This document shows, in pieces, positions 53,805-62,814 of a DNA stretch of 64,000 bases; positions within the stretch are counted from its first letter, which is position 1, and each line of letters begins with the position of its first letter. The DNA comes from Methyloversatilis sp. GTDB taxonomy: Bacteria; Pseudomonadota; Gammaproteobacteria; Burkholderiales; Rhodocyclaceae. A program made the translations under genes and the position numbers. The notes beneath the pieces were generated by a model. The model worked only from the letters and a program-made list of their open reading frames with translations. It was not told where the DNA came from and searched no databases. The stretch is taken from positions 85,835 to 149,834 of the forward strand of contig NZ_JAUYNV010000058.1 in the NCBI RefSeq assembly GCF_030698125.1. The letters are read 5' to 3'.

Positions 53805-56236
53805 AGCGCGATATTCATCGCGCGGGCAGTTCGGCCGCCGACGAGGTGTCCCGCTTCGACGCCCGCGCTGGTTCGTCGCTCGAACGCCTCATCTTCAACA
53901 ACCGGCGCTGGGTCATCCTGCTGTGCGCGGTGCTCACCGCCTTCCTCGGCTGGCAGGCCACCACGCTGCAGCTGGCCGCCAGCTTCGAGCGCATGCTGCC
54001 CTCGGGCCATCCCTACATCGAAAACCTGCGCGCCTACAGCAAGCAGCTCGCCGGTTCCGGCAACGTACTGCGCATCGTGGTGGCCACCGAGCGCGACAGC
54101 ATCTTCTATCCGGAATACATGGAAACGCTGCGCAAGATCAATGACGAGGTCTATCTGTACCCGGGCGTCGACCGCTCCTTCGTCAAGTCGATCTGGATGT
54201 CGGCGGTGCGCTGGGTGGGCGTGACCGAAGAGGGGCTGGAAGGCGGCGAGGTGATGCCGCCGGGCTTCGACGGCTCGCCGGACATGTTGGTGCAGTTGCG
54301 CAAGAACATCGAACGCTCCGGCCAGATCGGCCAGATCGTGGCCGCCGACTACAAGTCCACGGTGATCCAGATACCGCTGCTCGACGTCGATTTCGACTCC
54401 GGCAAGCCGCTCGACTACCTGGACATGAACCGCCGGCTGGAAGATCTGCGCGCCCGCCACGCACGCGAGGACATCCGCATCTACATCACCGGCTTCGCCA
54501 AGGTGAGCGGCGACCTGATGGTCGGCATGCAGCAGATCATCGGCTTCTTCGCGATGGCGCTGGCCATCTGCAGCGCGGTGCTGTTCTGGTACACCCGCTG
54601 CGTGCGCAGCACCGCGCTGGTGGTGGTGTGCTCGGTGGTGGCGGTGGTGTGGCTGCTCGGTCTGCTGCCGCTGCTCGGCTTCGACCTGAACCCGTATTCC
54701 ATACTGGTGCCCTTCCTCGTGTTCGCCATCGGCATGAGCCACGGCGCGCAGAAGATGAACGGCATCATGCAGGACATCGGCCGCGGCGCGCCCAAGCTGG
54801 CGGCCGCGCGGCTCACCTTCCGCCGCCTCTTCCTGGCCGGCCTGACCGCGCTGCTGGCCGATGCGGTGGGCTTCGCGGTGCTCATGGTGATCGACATCCC
54901 GGTCATCCAGGACCTGGCGCTGGCCGCCAGCCTGGGTGTCGGCGTGCTCATCTTCACCAACCTGGTGCTGTTGCCCATCCTGCTGTCCTATGCCGGCGTC
55001 AGCGCGAGGGCTGCCGTGCGCAGCCTGCGTGCCGAAGGGGTGACGGACGAATCGGGCCGGGCGGCGAAGCATCCGTTCTGGGCATTCCTCGACCTGTTCA
55101 CCGAACGCCGCTACGCGACCATCGCGGTGGCGGCGGCCGCGCTGCTGGGGCTGGCCGGGCTGGCGGTGAGCTTCGACCTCAAGGTGGGCGATCTCGAAGC
55201 CGGCGCGCCGGAACTGCGGCCGGATTCGCGCTACAACCTCGACAACGCCTATGTGGTCAGCCGCTACGCCGCGAGCAGCGACGTCTATACGGTGCTCATC
55301 CCGACGCCCAGGGGCCGCTGTTCGGAATACGCCACGCTGCTGCGCGTGAATGCGCTGGAAAGCCAGCTGCGCGCGCTGCCCGGCGTCGAATCCACGCTGT
55401 CCTTCGTCGGTACCGCGAAGAACGGTCTGGTCGGCTTCGCCGAAGGCAATCCGAAGTGGTACGAACTGTCGCGCGACCAGGCCAGCATCAATTCGGTGGC
55501 GCAGTACGCGCCGCGCGAAACGCTGGACGCGCAGTGCAGCTTCCTCACCATCCAGACCTTCCTGAAGGACCACAAGGCGGACACGCTGCAGTCGGTGTCG
55601 GCGGTGGTCGAAGCCTTCGGCCGCAAATACGACAGCGAGGCGGCGCGCTTCCTGCCCGCCGCCGGCAACGCCGGCATCGAGGCGGCGACCAATGACGTGG
55701 TGCGCCAGGCCAACCGCCAGATGCTGGCGCTGGTGTATGCGGCGGTGGTGGTGCTGTGCTTCATCACCTTCCGCTCGTGGCGCGCGGTGCTGTGCGCGGT
55801 GCTGCCGCTGCTGCTCACCTCGGTGTTGTGCGAGGCGCTGATGGTGTGGCTGGACATCGGCGTCAAGGTGGCGACGCTGCCGGTGGTGGCGCTGGGCGTG
55901 GGCATCGGCGTCGATTACGCGCTGTACGTGCTCACCGTGACGCTGGCCGGCCTGCGTGCGGGCGACACGCTGTCCGGCGCCTATTACCGCTCGCTGCTGT
56001 TTACCGGCAAGGTGGTGGTGCTGACCGGCGTCACGCTGGGCATCGCGGTCGCCACCTGGGCCTTTTCGCCGATCCGCTTCCAGGCCGACATGGGCATCCT
56101 GCTGGCCTTCATGTTCCTCTGGAACATGCTGGGCGCCCTCATCCTGCTGCCGGCGCTGGGCCACTTCCTGCTGAAGGTGCAGAAGACCAAGCCGATGGAC
56201 ACCGTGGCTGCGATTTCGCACGCGAAGGCCGCTTGA
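53801..56236 (+). CDS. RND/MMPL-superfamily exporter
   Basis: An 811-residue transporter. The N-terminal helix (WVILLCAVLTAFLGWQ) is followed by a periplasmic loop and two six-helix MMPL domains; the second begins near RYATIAVAAAALLGLAG. RND hallmarks include LVVFAIGMSHGAQKMNG, VALGVGIGVDYALYVL and FQADMGILLAFMFLWN. It uses the proton gradient to move hydrophobic substrates. With DUF1302, DUF1329 and the propeller it forms a four-gene envelope system. The ATG overlaps the previous stop. A terminator follows at 56306. Confidence 0.9.
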   Translation: MKRDIHRAGSSAADEVSRFDARAGSSLERLIFNNRRWVILLCAVLTAFLGWQATTLQLAASFERMLPSGHPYIENLRAYSKQLAGSGNVLRIVVATERDSIFYPEYMETLRKINDEVYLYPGVDRSFVKSIWMSAVRWVGVTEEGLEGGEVMPPGFDGSPDMLVQLRKNIERSGQIGQIVAADYKSTVIQIPLLDVDFDSGKPLDYLDMNRRLEDLRARHAREDIRIYITGFAKVSGDLMVGMQQIIGFFAMALAICSAVLFWYTRCVRSTALVVVCSVVAVVWLLGLLPLLGFDLNPYSILVPFLVFAIGMSHGAQKMNGIMQDIGRGAPKLAAARLTFRRLFLAGLTALLADAVGFAVLMVIDIPVIQDLALAASLGVGVLIFTNLVLLPILLSYAGVSARAAVRSLRAEGVTDESGRAAKHPFWAFLDLFTERRYATIAVAAAALLGLAGLAVSFDLKVGDLEAGAPELRPDSRYNLDNAYVVSRYAASSDVYTVLIPTPRGRCSEYATLLRVNALESQLRALPGVESTLSFVGTAKNGLVGFAEGNPKWYELSRDQASINSVAQYAPRETLDAQCSFLTIQTFLKDHKADTLQSVSAVVEAFGRKYDSEAARFLPAAGNAGIEAATNDVVRQANRQMLALVYAAVVVLCFITFRSWRAVLCAVLPLLLTSVLCEALMVWLDIGVKVATLPVVALGVGIGVDYALYVLTVTLAGLRAGDTLSGAYYRSLLFTGKVVVLTGVTLGIAVATWAFSPIRFQADMGILLAFMFLWNMLGALILLPALGHFLLKVQKTKPMDTVAAISHAKAA

Positions 56237-56305
56237 GCCGCCAACCCTATTCGAACAGCTCCTCCACTTCTCCGAAGCTGACCCGGCGACGGACATGGTG
56301 GTGTT

Positions 56306-56346
56306 GCGCCGGACGGGGAAATCCGTCCTCCACCCGGCGCTTTTTT
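56306..56346 (+). terminator. rho-independent terminator
   Basis: A 7-base stem GCGCCGG / CCGGCGC, with an extra internal stem ACGG/CCGT, is followed by TTTTTT. It ends the DUF1302-RND operon. Confidence 0.85.
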
Positions 56347-56431
56347 ATTCCGGACGATGGTCCCGTCCGACCGCGGTCGGCGGGTACGGACTCCGCGCGA
56401 TGTGTCGCACACCGACGATGGAAAGAAACAG

Positions 56432-56614
56432 ATGAACGCCAATGACTATCCAGCGCGCAAGGAACCGGCCCTCGACCAAGCACCGATGCGGCAGTCGAGC
56501 GAGGACGGTTCGCGCCATCGCGTCGCGGAGATCCACGAAGGCGCCAACGAGATCGACAAGCGGGGGATCGCGCGTCCCCTGTTCGGCCTGGACATCACGG
56601 GCGCAATGCGATGA
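56432..56614 (+). pseudogene. remnant of an acyl-CoA dehydrogenase C-terminus
   Basis: A 60-codon frame whose second half (EIHEGANEIDKRGIARPLFG) matches the very C-terminal signature of acyl-CoA dehydrogenases (x-I-x-EG-x-NEI-x-x-x-x-IAR-x-L). The first half (MNANDYPARKEPALDQAPMR) is unrelated. The rest of the dehydrogenase is missing. The frame still overlaps the next gene's ATG by 4 bases, as if an operon partner had been deleted. Neighbour 57434 encodes the next steps of beta-oxidation, so a lost dehydrogenase would fit the context. Confidence 0.5.
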
Positions 56615-57354
56615 AGGTGCTGATCGTCCACGCTCACCCCGAGCCAAAATCCTTTTCGTCGGCGATGTGCGCGACCGCCGCCGATGCGCTGCGCAGCGGC
56701 GGCCATGAACTTGTGGTGTCCGACCTTTATGCGCAACACTTCAATCCGCTCGCCAGCGCTGTGGATTTCAGCGAACGCCGCGACGCAAACTACCTCAACT
56801 ACGCCCTGGAACAACGCCATGCGAACGGGGCGGGTTCTGTAGCGCCGGACATTCGCGCCGAGATGGACAAGGTGCTTGCCTGCGATCTGTTGATCCTGAA
56901 CTTCCCGATCTACTGGTTCTCGCTGCCGGCAATCCTGAAGGGTTGGATTGACCGCGTTTTCACCTCGGGCGTGTTCTACGGCGGGAAGCGCGTCTATGAC
57001 CGGGGCGGCATGCGTGGGCGGCGCGCATTGGTCGCCGCTACCCTCGGTGGGCGGGAACATATGTTCGGTCGGGGTGCAATGCACGGCGAACTGAACGGCA
57101 TGCTGAAACCCCTGCTTCAGGGGACGCTCGGATATGTCGGATTTGACGTACTGACACCGTTCTACGCCTACCACGTGCCGTATCTCGATGCCACGGAGCG
57201 CACAGAGATTCTGGTTCGGTGGCGGGAAACGCTGGCACATCTGGATTCGCGCCAGGTTCTGTCGATGCCCTCGCTCGAACACTTCGACGATCAGTTCAGA
57301 CCTTTGACCAAGACGGAACTGGAGTTTCAACCTGTCGGAGATATCGACGGGTGA
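56611..57354 (+). CDS. flavodoxin-like NAD(P)H:quinone oxidoreductase
   Basis: A 247-residue flavodoxin-fold protein of the NQO1/KefF/MdaB type. The start (MKVLIVHAHPEPKSFSSAMC) and the flavin/NAD site (LLILNFPIYWFSLPAILKGWIDRVF) are characteristic; GRRALVAATLGG follows. It makes two-electron reductions of quinones, protecting against redox cycling. It is preceded by the dehydrogenase remnant and followed, 79 bases on, by the fused beta-oxidation gene. No signal peptide is seen, so it is cytoplasmic. Confidence 0.88.
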   Translation: MKVLIVHAHPEPKSFSSAMCATAADALRSGGHELVVSDLYAQHFNPLASAVDFSERRDANYLNYALEQRHANGAGSVAPDIRAEMDKVLACDLLILNFPIYWFSLPAILKGWIDRVFTSGVFYGGKRVYDRGGMRGRRALVAATLGGREHMFGRGAMHGELNGMLKPLLQGTLGYVGFDVLTPFYAYHVPYLDATERTEILVRWRETLAHLDSRQVLSMPSLEHFDDQFRPLTKTELEFQPVGDIDG

Positions 57355-57433
57355 GCGCAGGCGATGTTGTCGGCCGGTTTCGGCTGTGACCTGCGGGCCG
57401 GAATCGTTTCTTGCTGCGCGGGCCGCAGGTTTC

Positions 57434-59836
57434 ATGGAGAGTGATGTGACGCGTTTTGTCGTACGCAAGGTAGCGATTCTCGGTGCCGGGGTCATGGGGG
57501 CGCAGATCGCCGCGCACTTCGCAAACGCGGGGGTTCCTGTTCTGTTGTTCGATCTTGCGAGTGCAACGAAAGATCGACACGCGGTGGCCACGGCCGCGAT
57601 CGAGCGCCTGCTGCGGATCGAACCGGCTCCTCTGGTCGATGCGGGTTGCGCCCGGTTGATCGAGGCCGCCAACTACGAGGATGACGCTCATCGACTGGCG
57701 GACTGTGATCTCGTGATCGAGGCAGTGGTCGAGCGGATGGAGATCAAACGCAAGGTCTATGTGCAGCTGGCGCCCTACCTCGGTGCGCATGCCGTATTTG
57801 CCAGCAATACATCCGGAATTGCAATCCACACGCTGGCGCAGGCCATGCCGGAGGTCGTGAGGAAGCGCTTCTGCGGCATCCACTTTTTCAACCCGCCGCG
57901 TTACATGCCGCTGGTCGAACTGATTCCGGGGCCACAGACGGATGTTCGCGTCCTCGATGCGCTGGAAACATTCCTCACGTCCGTGCTGGGGAAGAGCGTG
58001 ATTCGGGCACGGGATACGCCCAACTTCATCGCCAACCGGATTGGCTTCTTTTCGCTTCTTGCGACCCTGTTCCATGCGCAACGGCTCGGACTTGGCTTCG
58101 ACGAAGTTGACGCACTGACCGGATCGGCGCTTGGACGACCCCGCAGTGCCACCTGCAGGCTGATGGACTTGATCGGTCTCGACACGGTGGCCAACGTGAT
58201 CCGCACCATGCAGGACACGCTGAGCGACGACCCTTGGCATCGTCACTACACCGTGCCCGGGTGGCTGTCAGGGCTGGTGGCTGCGCGGGCATTGGGGCTG
58301 AAGACGCGCGGAGGAATCTTCCGCAAGGAAGACGGTGCGCACCAGGTTTTCGATCCTGCATGCTGCGAATATCGAAGCGCCGCAGGCCTGATTGCCCGCG
58401 AGGTTGCGGATGTCCTCCGGGTCGGCGATGAACCCGAGCGGATGCGCAGGCTGCGCATCTCTACGCATCCTCAGGCACAGCTGCTCTGGTCGGTCCAGCG
58501 CGACCTGTTTCACTACTGCGCGCATCACCTCGAGGGCATTGCCCATGCTGCACGGGACGTGGATCTCGCGCTTCGGTGGGGATACGGATGGAAGACCGGG
58601 CCATTCGAGCAATGGCAGGCAGCGGGCTGGCAAGAAACCGCCAGAGCCATCGAGGACGACATCGAAGGCGGCGTTTCGATGTGCTCCTCGCCCCTGCCCG
58701 ATTGGGTGTTCATCGACGAAAACAGCGCACGCCGAGGTGTGCATCATGGGTCGCTCTCGTTCTCGGCTTCCGCAATGGTCGGCGTTGCGCGGCAACCGCT
58801 GCCGGTACATCGGCGGCAACTGTTTCCGGAACGCCTGTCGGGCGAACAGCCCGCCGTGAAACGCAGCCTGTTTGAAACCGACGACGTGTCGCTGTGGCTG
58901 CCGGAGCAGGCCCCGGACTTGCCGGTACTGTCCTTCAAGACAAAGATGGGCGCCATTGGGCCGGGTGCGATCGACGGGGCTCTCGAAGCGCTTGCCCGGG
59001 CGGAACATTCGTACGACGGGCTCGTGATCTGGCATGAAGACGGGCCATTCAGCGTCGGGGCAAATCTTGAATTCATCCATGCCCTGGTGCAGCGCGGGGA
59101 TCTGCCGGCGATCGAGGACTTCCTCGTGCGCTTTCAGACCATGACAACGAGAATGTCCCAGGCGCATGTTCCCGTGGTCGCCGCGGTCGGCGGCATGGCC
59201 TTGGGCGGGGGATGCGAGGTCATGATGCACTGCGCTGGCGTCGCGATCGCGCTCGAAACGACGATTGGCCTGGTCGAGAGCAAGGTCGGGTTGATTCCGG
59301 GTGGGGGCGGCTGCAAGGCCTTTGCGATCCGCGCAGCGCGGCTGGCGTCGCAGGCCGGCGTGGAAGACGTCATCCCCTTCCTGCGTCGCCCCTTCGAAAT
59401 GCTCGCCGCCGGGCAAACAGCGCGCAATGCGTTAGAGGCCCGACGTTTCGGTTTCGCCCGCGATGCCGATCGCGTCGTATTCAACCCTCGCGAGGTACTT
59501 TACGTTGCGCTTGAAAGTGCCCGTGCTCTGGCGCGAATCGGCTATCGACCCTCGCCCGCGCCAGCCGTGGCGGTGGCTGGACGCGCCGGCATCGACCGGC
59601 TGGCGGAAATGCTGACGATGCGGCGGCAGGCGGATGGGGCGAGCGCTCACGACGAGCGCGTCGGCAGAGCCTTGATCCATGCCTTGTGCGGGGGCGACGT
59701 GCCCTATGGCTTCATCGCCGACGAGCAGACCCTGCTGGCGGCGGAACGACGTGCATTCATGGATCTCGTGGCAAGGCCCGAGACGCAGATGCGCATCCGC
59801 CACACGCTGGACACCGGCAAGCCCTTGCGCAACTGA
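57434..59836 (+). CDS. 3-hydroxyacyl-CoA dehydrogenase/enoyl-CoA hydratase fusion
   Basis: An 800-residue bifunctional enzyme. The N-terminal NAD-binding motif is GAGVMG at residues 17-22, followed by the dehydrogenase domain (HFFNPPRYMPLVELIPG carrying the catalytic His). The enoyl-CoA hydratase/isomerase domain is C-terminal (VPVVAAVGGMALGGGCEVMMHC and VESKVGLIPGGGG). This domain order is that of FadN-type rather than FadB-type fusions, with the hydratase last. It works in fatty acid or similar acyl-CoA beta-oxidation. I set the start at ATG 57434 since the homology begins just after it; ATG 57386 would add 16 residues. Confidence 0.9.
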   Translation: MESDVTRFVVRKVAILGAGVMGAQIAAHFANAGVPVLLFDLASATKDRHAVATAAIERLLRIEPAPLVDAGCARLIEAANYEDDAHRLADCDLVIEAVVERMEIKRKVYVQLAPYLGAHAVFASNTSGIAIHTLAQAMPEVVRKRFCGIHFFNPPRYMPLVELIPGPQTDVRVLDALETFLTSVLGKSVIRARDTPNFIANRIGFFSLLATLFHAQRLGLGFDEVDALTGSALGRPRSATCRLMDLIGLDTVANVIRTMQDTLSDDPWHRHYTVPGWLSGLVAARALGLKTRGGIFRKEDGAHQVFDPACCEYRSAAGLIAREVADVLRVGDEPERMRRLRISTHPQAQLLWSVQRDLFHYCAHHLEGIAHAARDVDLALRWGYGWKTGPFEQWQAAGWQETARAIEDDIEGGVSMCSSPLPDWVFIDENSARRGVHHGSLSFSASAMVGVARQPLPVHRRQLFPERLSGEQPAVKRSLFETDDVSLWLPEQAPDLPVLSFKTKMGAIGPGAIDGALEALARAEHSYDGLVIWHEDGPFSVGANLEFIHALVQRGDLPAIEDFLVRFQTMTTRMSQAHVPVVAAVGGMALGGGCEVMMHCAGVAIALETTIGLVESKVGLIPGGGGCKAFAIRAARLASQAGVEDVIPFLRRPFEMLAAGQTARNALEARRFGFARDADRVVFNPREVLYVALESARALARIGYRPSPAPAVAVAGRAGIDRLAEMLTMRRQADGASAHDERVGRALIHALCGGDVPYGFIADEQTLLAAERRAFMDLVARPETQMRIRHTLDTGKPLRN

Positions 59837-59911
59837 TGCATCTTGCTGTGTCGCACCGGGTTGTTCGGCCAGGGGCAAGCACTGCGGATCGGCCGGCGGG
59901 GCGCCGCCTTG

Positions 59912-59984
59912 TTGGGCATCGCTGCGCTCACCCCAACCTACGGGGTGGCGCATCGTAGGTTGGGGTGAGCGCAGCGATGCCCAA
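59912..59984. repeat. perfect 31-base inverted repeat (REP-like)
   Basis: Arms at 59912-59942 and 59954-59984 are exact reverse complements, with an 11-base loop (GGGTGGCGCAT). The left arm is identical to 21708-21738. The tail from 59985 to 60014 is shared with 21902-21931. The dyad lies between the fatty acid gene and the chemosensory operon. It can form a strong hairpin or serve as a protein binding site. The gap 59837-60260 has no gene. Confidence 0.9.
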
Positions 59985-60260
59985 CATCCCCCGGTACAGC
60001 CGCACCGATCGCTCTCGCCGCCCCGGCGCGGCGGGGATCTGTCCGCCCCGGGCCACCCCGGACCAGCGCCACACATCGGGGCGCCACCGGGCGACTTCGT
60101 ACGATTGCCGACCGCGCACGCCCATCCATTGGTAACAGGTAGGGAATCAAGCGGGCGCAACTGTTATCCTTTTTCAATAGCGCGGCGCTTGAGGCAAGCC
60201 CGTCCGCGCCTGCGGATTCGTTCGAACGGCGCGCCCACGCTTCATTTCCTGGAGGATGGT

Positions 60261-60719
60261 ATGGCGGAATACGCTGTCCTTTACTTCGACGAACTGCGCG
60301 TCGCGCTCCCGCTGGCCTATGTCGAGCGCGTGCTGCGAGCGGTTCATATCACCCCCCTTCCGGATGCGCCGGACATCGTTCTCGGTGTCGTCAACGTTCA
60401 TGGGCGCATCATCCCGGCGATCGACATGCGCCAACGCTTCCGCCTGCCGGAGCGCGACATCGCGCTGACCGACCGCCTCGTCATCGCGCACACCGGCCAG
60501 CGGGCGGTCGCCCTGGTGGCCGACGGCGTGAGCGGCGTCATCGAGTCGGCCGAACCGGAAATCGTCGGCGGCGACAGCATCCTGCCCGGCCTGGAATACG
60601 TCGACGGCGTCATCCGGCTCGCCGACGGCCTCGTGCTCATCCACAACCTGGCCCGCTTCCTGTCGCTCGACGAGGCGGACGCGCTCGACCGGGCGATGGC
60701 GACGGGCGGAGCGCCCTAG
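60261..60719 (+). CDS. CheW-like scaffold protein (WspB-type)
   Basis: A 152-residue CheW-domain protein: a single SH3-like double barrel with LVLVN-like and GVVNVHGRIIPAIDMRQRFRL core segments, and AVALVADGVSGVIE. It links chemoreceptors to a histidine kinase. It is the first gene of a CheW-CheR-CheW-MCP operon, with a GGAGGATG ribosome site. Its stop is 1 base before the next ATG. The gene order matches the start of a Wsp-type surface-sensing system, inferred from order only. Confidence 0.87.
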   Translation: MAEYAVLYFDELRVALPLAYVERVLRAVHITPLPDAPDIVLGVVNVHGRIIPAIDMRQRFRLPERDIALTDRLVIAHTGQRAVALVADGVSGVIESAEPEIVGGDSILPGLEYVDGVIRLADGLVLIHNLARFLSLDEADALDRAMATGGAP

Positions 60720-60720
60720 G

Positions 60721-62103
60721 ATGCAGCCGACGCTTCCGCCAGCACTCCTCGCCGCGGTCGGCGAACTGCTCGCCGCGCGACTGGGCCTGAATTTTCCGGC
60801 GGAGCGCCGCGGCGATCTCGAACGCGGGCTGGCCGCGGCAGCCCCCGCGCTGGGCCTGCCCGACGCTGCTGCCTGCGCGCACCGGCTGCTGTCGGCGCCG
60901 CTGACCTGTCACGAAATTGAAATACTTGCCGGCTGCCTCACCGTCGGCGAAACCTATTTCTTCCGCGAACAGCACACCTTCGAAGCGCTCGAACAACATG
61001 TACTGCCGCCCCTGCTGCGCGAGCGCGACGGCAGCGACAAGCGCCTGCGCATCTGGAGCGCCGGCTGCTGCACCGGCGAGGAACCGTACTCGGTCGCCAT
61101 GCTGCTCGACCGCCTGCTGCCCGACGCCGATGCGTGGAACAGCACGCTGCTGGCGACCGACATCAATCCGGCCTTCCTGCGCAAGGCGGCCGAGGGGGTG
61201 TACGGCGCATGGTCCTTCCGCGCCACGCCCGACTGGATCCGCGACCGCCACTTCAAGCCCGCCGGGCGGGGCTGCTACCGGCTCGAAGAACGGATCCGCC
61301 GGCGCGTGATGTTTTCCTGCCTCAACCTGGCCGACGATGTCTACCCCTCGCTGACCGGCAACACCAACGCGATGGACATCGTTTTCTGCCGCAATGTGCT
61401 GATGTACTTCACGCCGGCGCAGGCGGCACGGGTCGTCGACAAGCTGCAGCGCTCGCTGGTCGAGGGCGGCTGGCTCATCGTCAGTCCGGCCGAAACGTCG
61501 AGCGTGCTGTTCGCCGGCTTCACCACGGTCGAATTCCCGGGCGCAATCTTTTACCGCCGGCCGGTCGGCGCGCAAGCGCCGCGCCGGGTGAGCCACGTCG
61601 TCCAGCGACCTGAGGCGGATTTCGTGCCGCCATGGCTGGCGCCCGCTGAATCTGCGCCGGCCGCCGTCCCCGACCCGCTTCCGCCGCGGCGCGAACGACT
61701 GATCCGCGCCGCGCGCGACTGCGCCAACGATGGCCGGCTCGACGAGGCGGGCGAGTGGTGCCGGCAGGCGATCGCCTTCGACAAGCTCGATCCCGCCCTC
61801 CACTACCTGCTGTCGGTCATCGAGCAGGAGCGGGGCCGGGGCGACGACGCGGTACGGTCGCTCACGCGGGCGCTCTACCTCGCTCCGGATTTCGTGCTCG
61901 CCCACTACGCGCTGGGCAACCTGCGCCAGTCGCAGGGGCGCCGGCGCGAGGCGCAGCGGCATTTCGACAACGCCCTGCAGCTGCTGCAAAACCACCCGAC
62001 GGACGAAATCCTGCCCGAGTCGGACGGCCTGAGCGCGGGCCGGCTGGCGCAAATCATCGTATCGATGCAGGCGGGCATGCCGCGCATCGCCGACCGCGCA
62101 TGA
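60721..62103 (+). CDS. CheR methyltransferase with TPR domain (WspC-type)
   Basis: A 460-residue chemoreceptor methyltransferase. The CheR domain (residues about 1-270) contains LTVGETYFFREQHTFE and RIWSAGCCTGEEPYSVAMLL, the SAM-binding motif, and the NVLMYF motif. The C-terminal part (about 310-450) has TPR-like repeats (GRLDEAGEWCRQAIAFDKLDPALHYLL, then GRRREAQRHFDNALQLL). This CheR-TPR combination is characteristic of WspC-like proteins. It would methylate the receptor encoded at 62815. Confidence 0.9.
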   Translation: MQPTLPPALLAAVGELLAARLGLNFPAERRGDLERGLAAAAPALGLPDAAACAHRLLSAPLTCHEIEILAGCLTVGETYFFREQHTFEALEQHVLPPLLRERDGSDKRLRIWSAGCCTGEEPYSVAMLLDRLLPDADAWNSTLLATDINPAFLRKAAEGVYGAWSFRATPDWIRDRHFKPAGRGCYRLEERIRRRVMFSCLNLADDVYPSLTGNTNAMDIVFCRNVLMYFTPAQAARVVDKLQRSLVEGGWLIVSPAETSSVLFAGFTTVEFPGAIFYRRPVGAQAPRRVSHVVQRPEADFVPPWLAPAESAPAAVPDPLPPRRERLIRAARDCANDGRLDEAGEWCRQAIAFDKLDPALHYLLSVIEQERGRGDDAVRSLTRALYLAPDFVLAHYALGNLRQSQGRRREAQRHFDNALQLLQNHPTDEILPESDGLSAGRLAQIIVSMQAGMPRIADRA

Positions 62104-62140
62104 GCGCGACACGTGGCCACCGCGCAGAAAGGAAACCCGC

Positions 62141-62779
62141 ATGAACACCGGCAACACCGCCCCGCCCGCCGATGCGACACCCGGCCCGATCGACTGGCAT
62201 CGCGTCAAGGCGCGCATGGACGCGGCGCGCAGCGCGATCGACCGCGCCACCGATCCCGATGCCTGCGAAATCCGCCGCGTGCTGAAGGCGCGCGCCGACG
62301 CGCTGGCCCACGACCCGGTTTCCACGGCCGATGTCGAGCGCATCGAAGTGGTGGAATTCATCCTCGCGCAGGAACATTACGCGGTCGAATCGCGGCATGT
62401 ACGCGACGTGTATCCGCTGGAACAGCTCACCCCGCTGCCCTGCACGCCGCGCTTCGTGCTCGGCATCGTGAACCTGCGCGGGGAAATCCTGTCGGTCATC
62501 GACATCAAGAAGTTCTTCGACCTGCCCGAAAAGGGACTGACCGATCTGAACAAGGTGATCGTCATCGAGTCGGTGAATATGCGTTTCGGTATTCTTGCTG
62601 ACGCCATCGTCGGGGTACATTCGATTCCCGTTCCGGATATCCAGCCATCGCTGCCGACGCTCACCGGCATCCGCGCCGAATATCTGCGGGGCGTAACCCC
62701 CGGCCACCTGGTGGTGCTCGATGCCGAAGCGCTGCTGACGGGCCAGGGCATCGTCGTGCAGGAACACGTATCCGGATAA
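62141..62779 (+). CDS. second CheW-domain protein (WspD-type)
   Basis: A 212-residue protein. A 65-residue N-terminal extension is followed by a CheW domain (VEFILAQEHYAVESRHVRDVYP, LGIVNLRGEILSVIDIKKFFDL and FGILADAIVGVHSIPVPD). It likely bridges the receptor and the kinase, alongside the first CheW. An in-frame ATG and a ribosome site AAAGGAAA upstream support the start. Confidence 0.87.
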   Translation: MNTGNTAPPADATPGPIDWHRVKARMDAARSAIDRATDPDACEIRRVLKARADALAHDPVSTADVERIEVVEFILAQEHYAVESRHVRDVYPLEQLTPLPCTPRFVLGIVNLRGEILSVIDIKKFFDLPEKGLTDLNKVIVIESVNMRFGILADAIVGVHSIPVPDIQPSLPTLTGIRAEYLRGVTPGHLVVLDAEALLTGQGIVVQEHVSG

Positions 62780-62814
62780 CAAGCGCCGTCGGCCCGACCG
62801 CAAGGAGAGCACGC

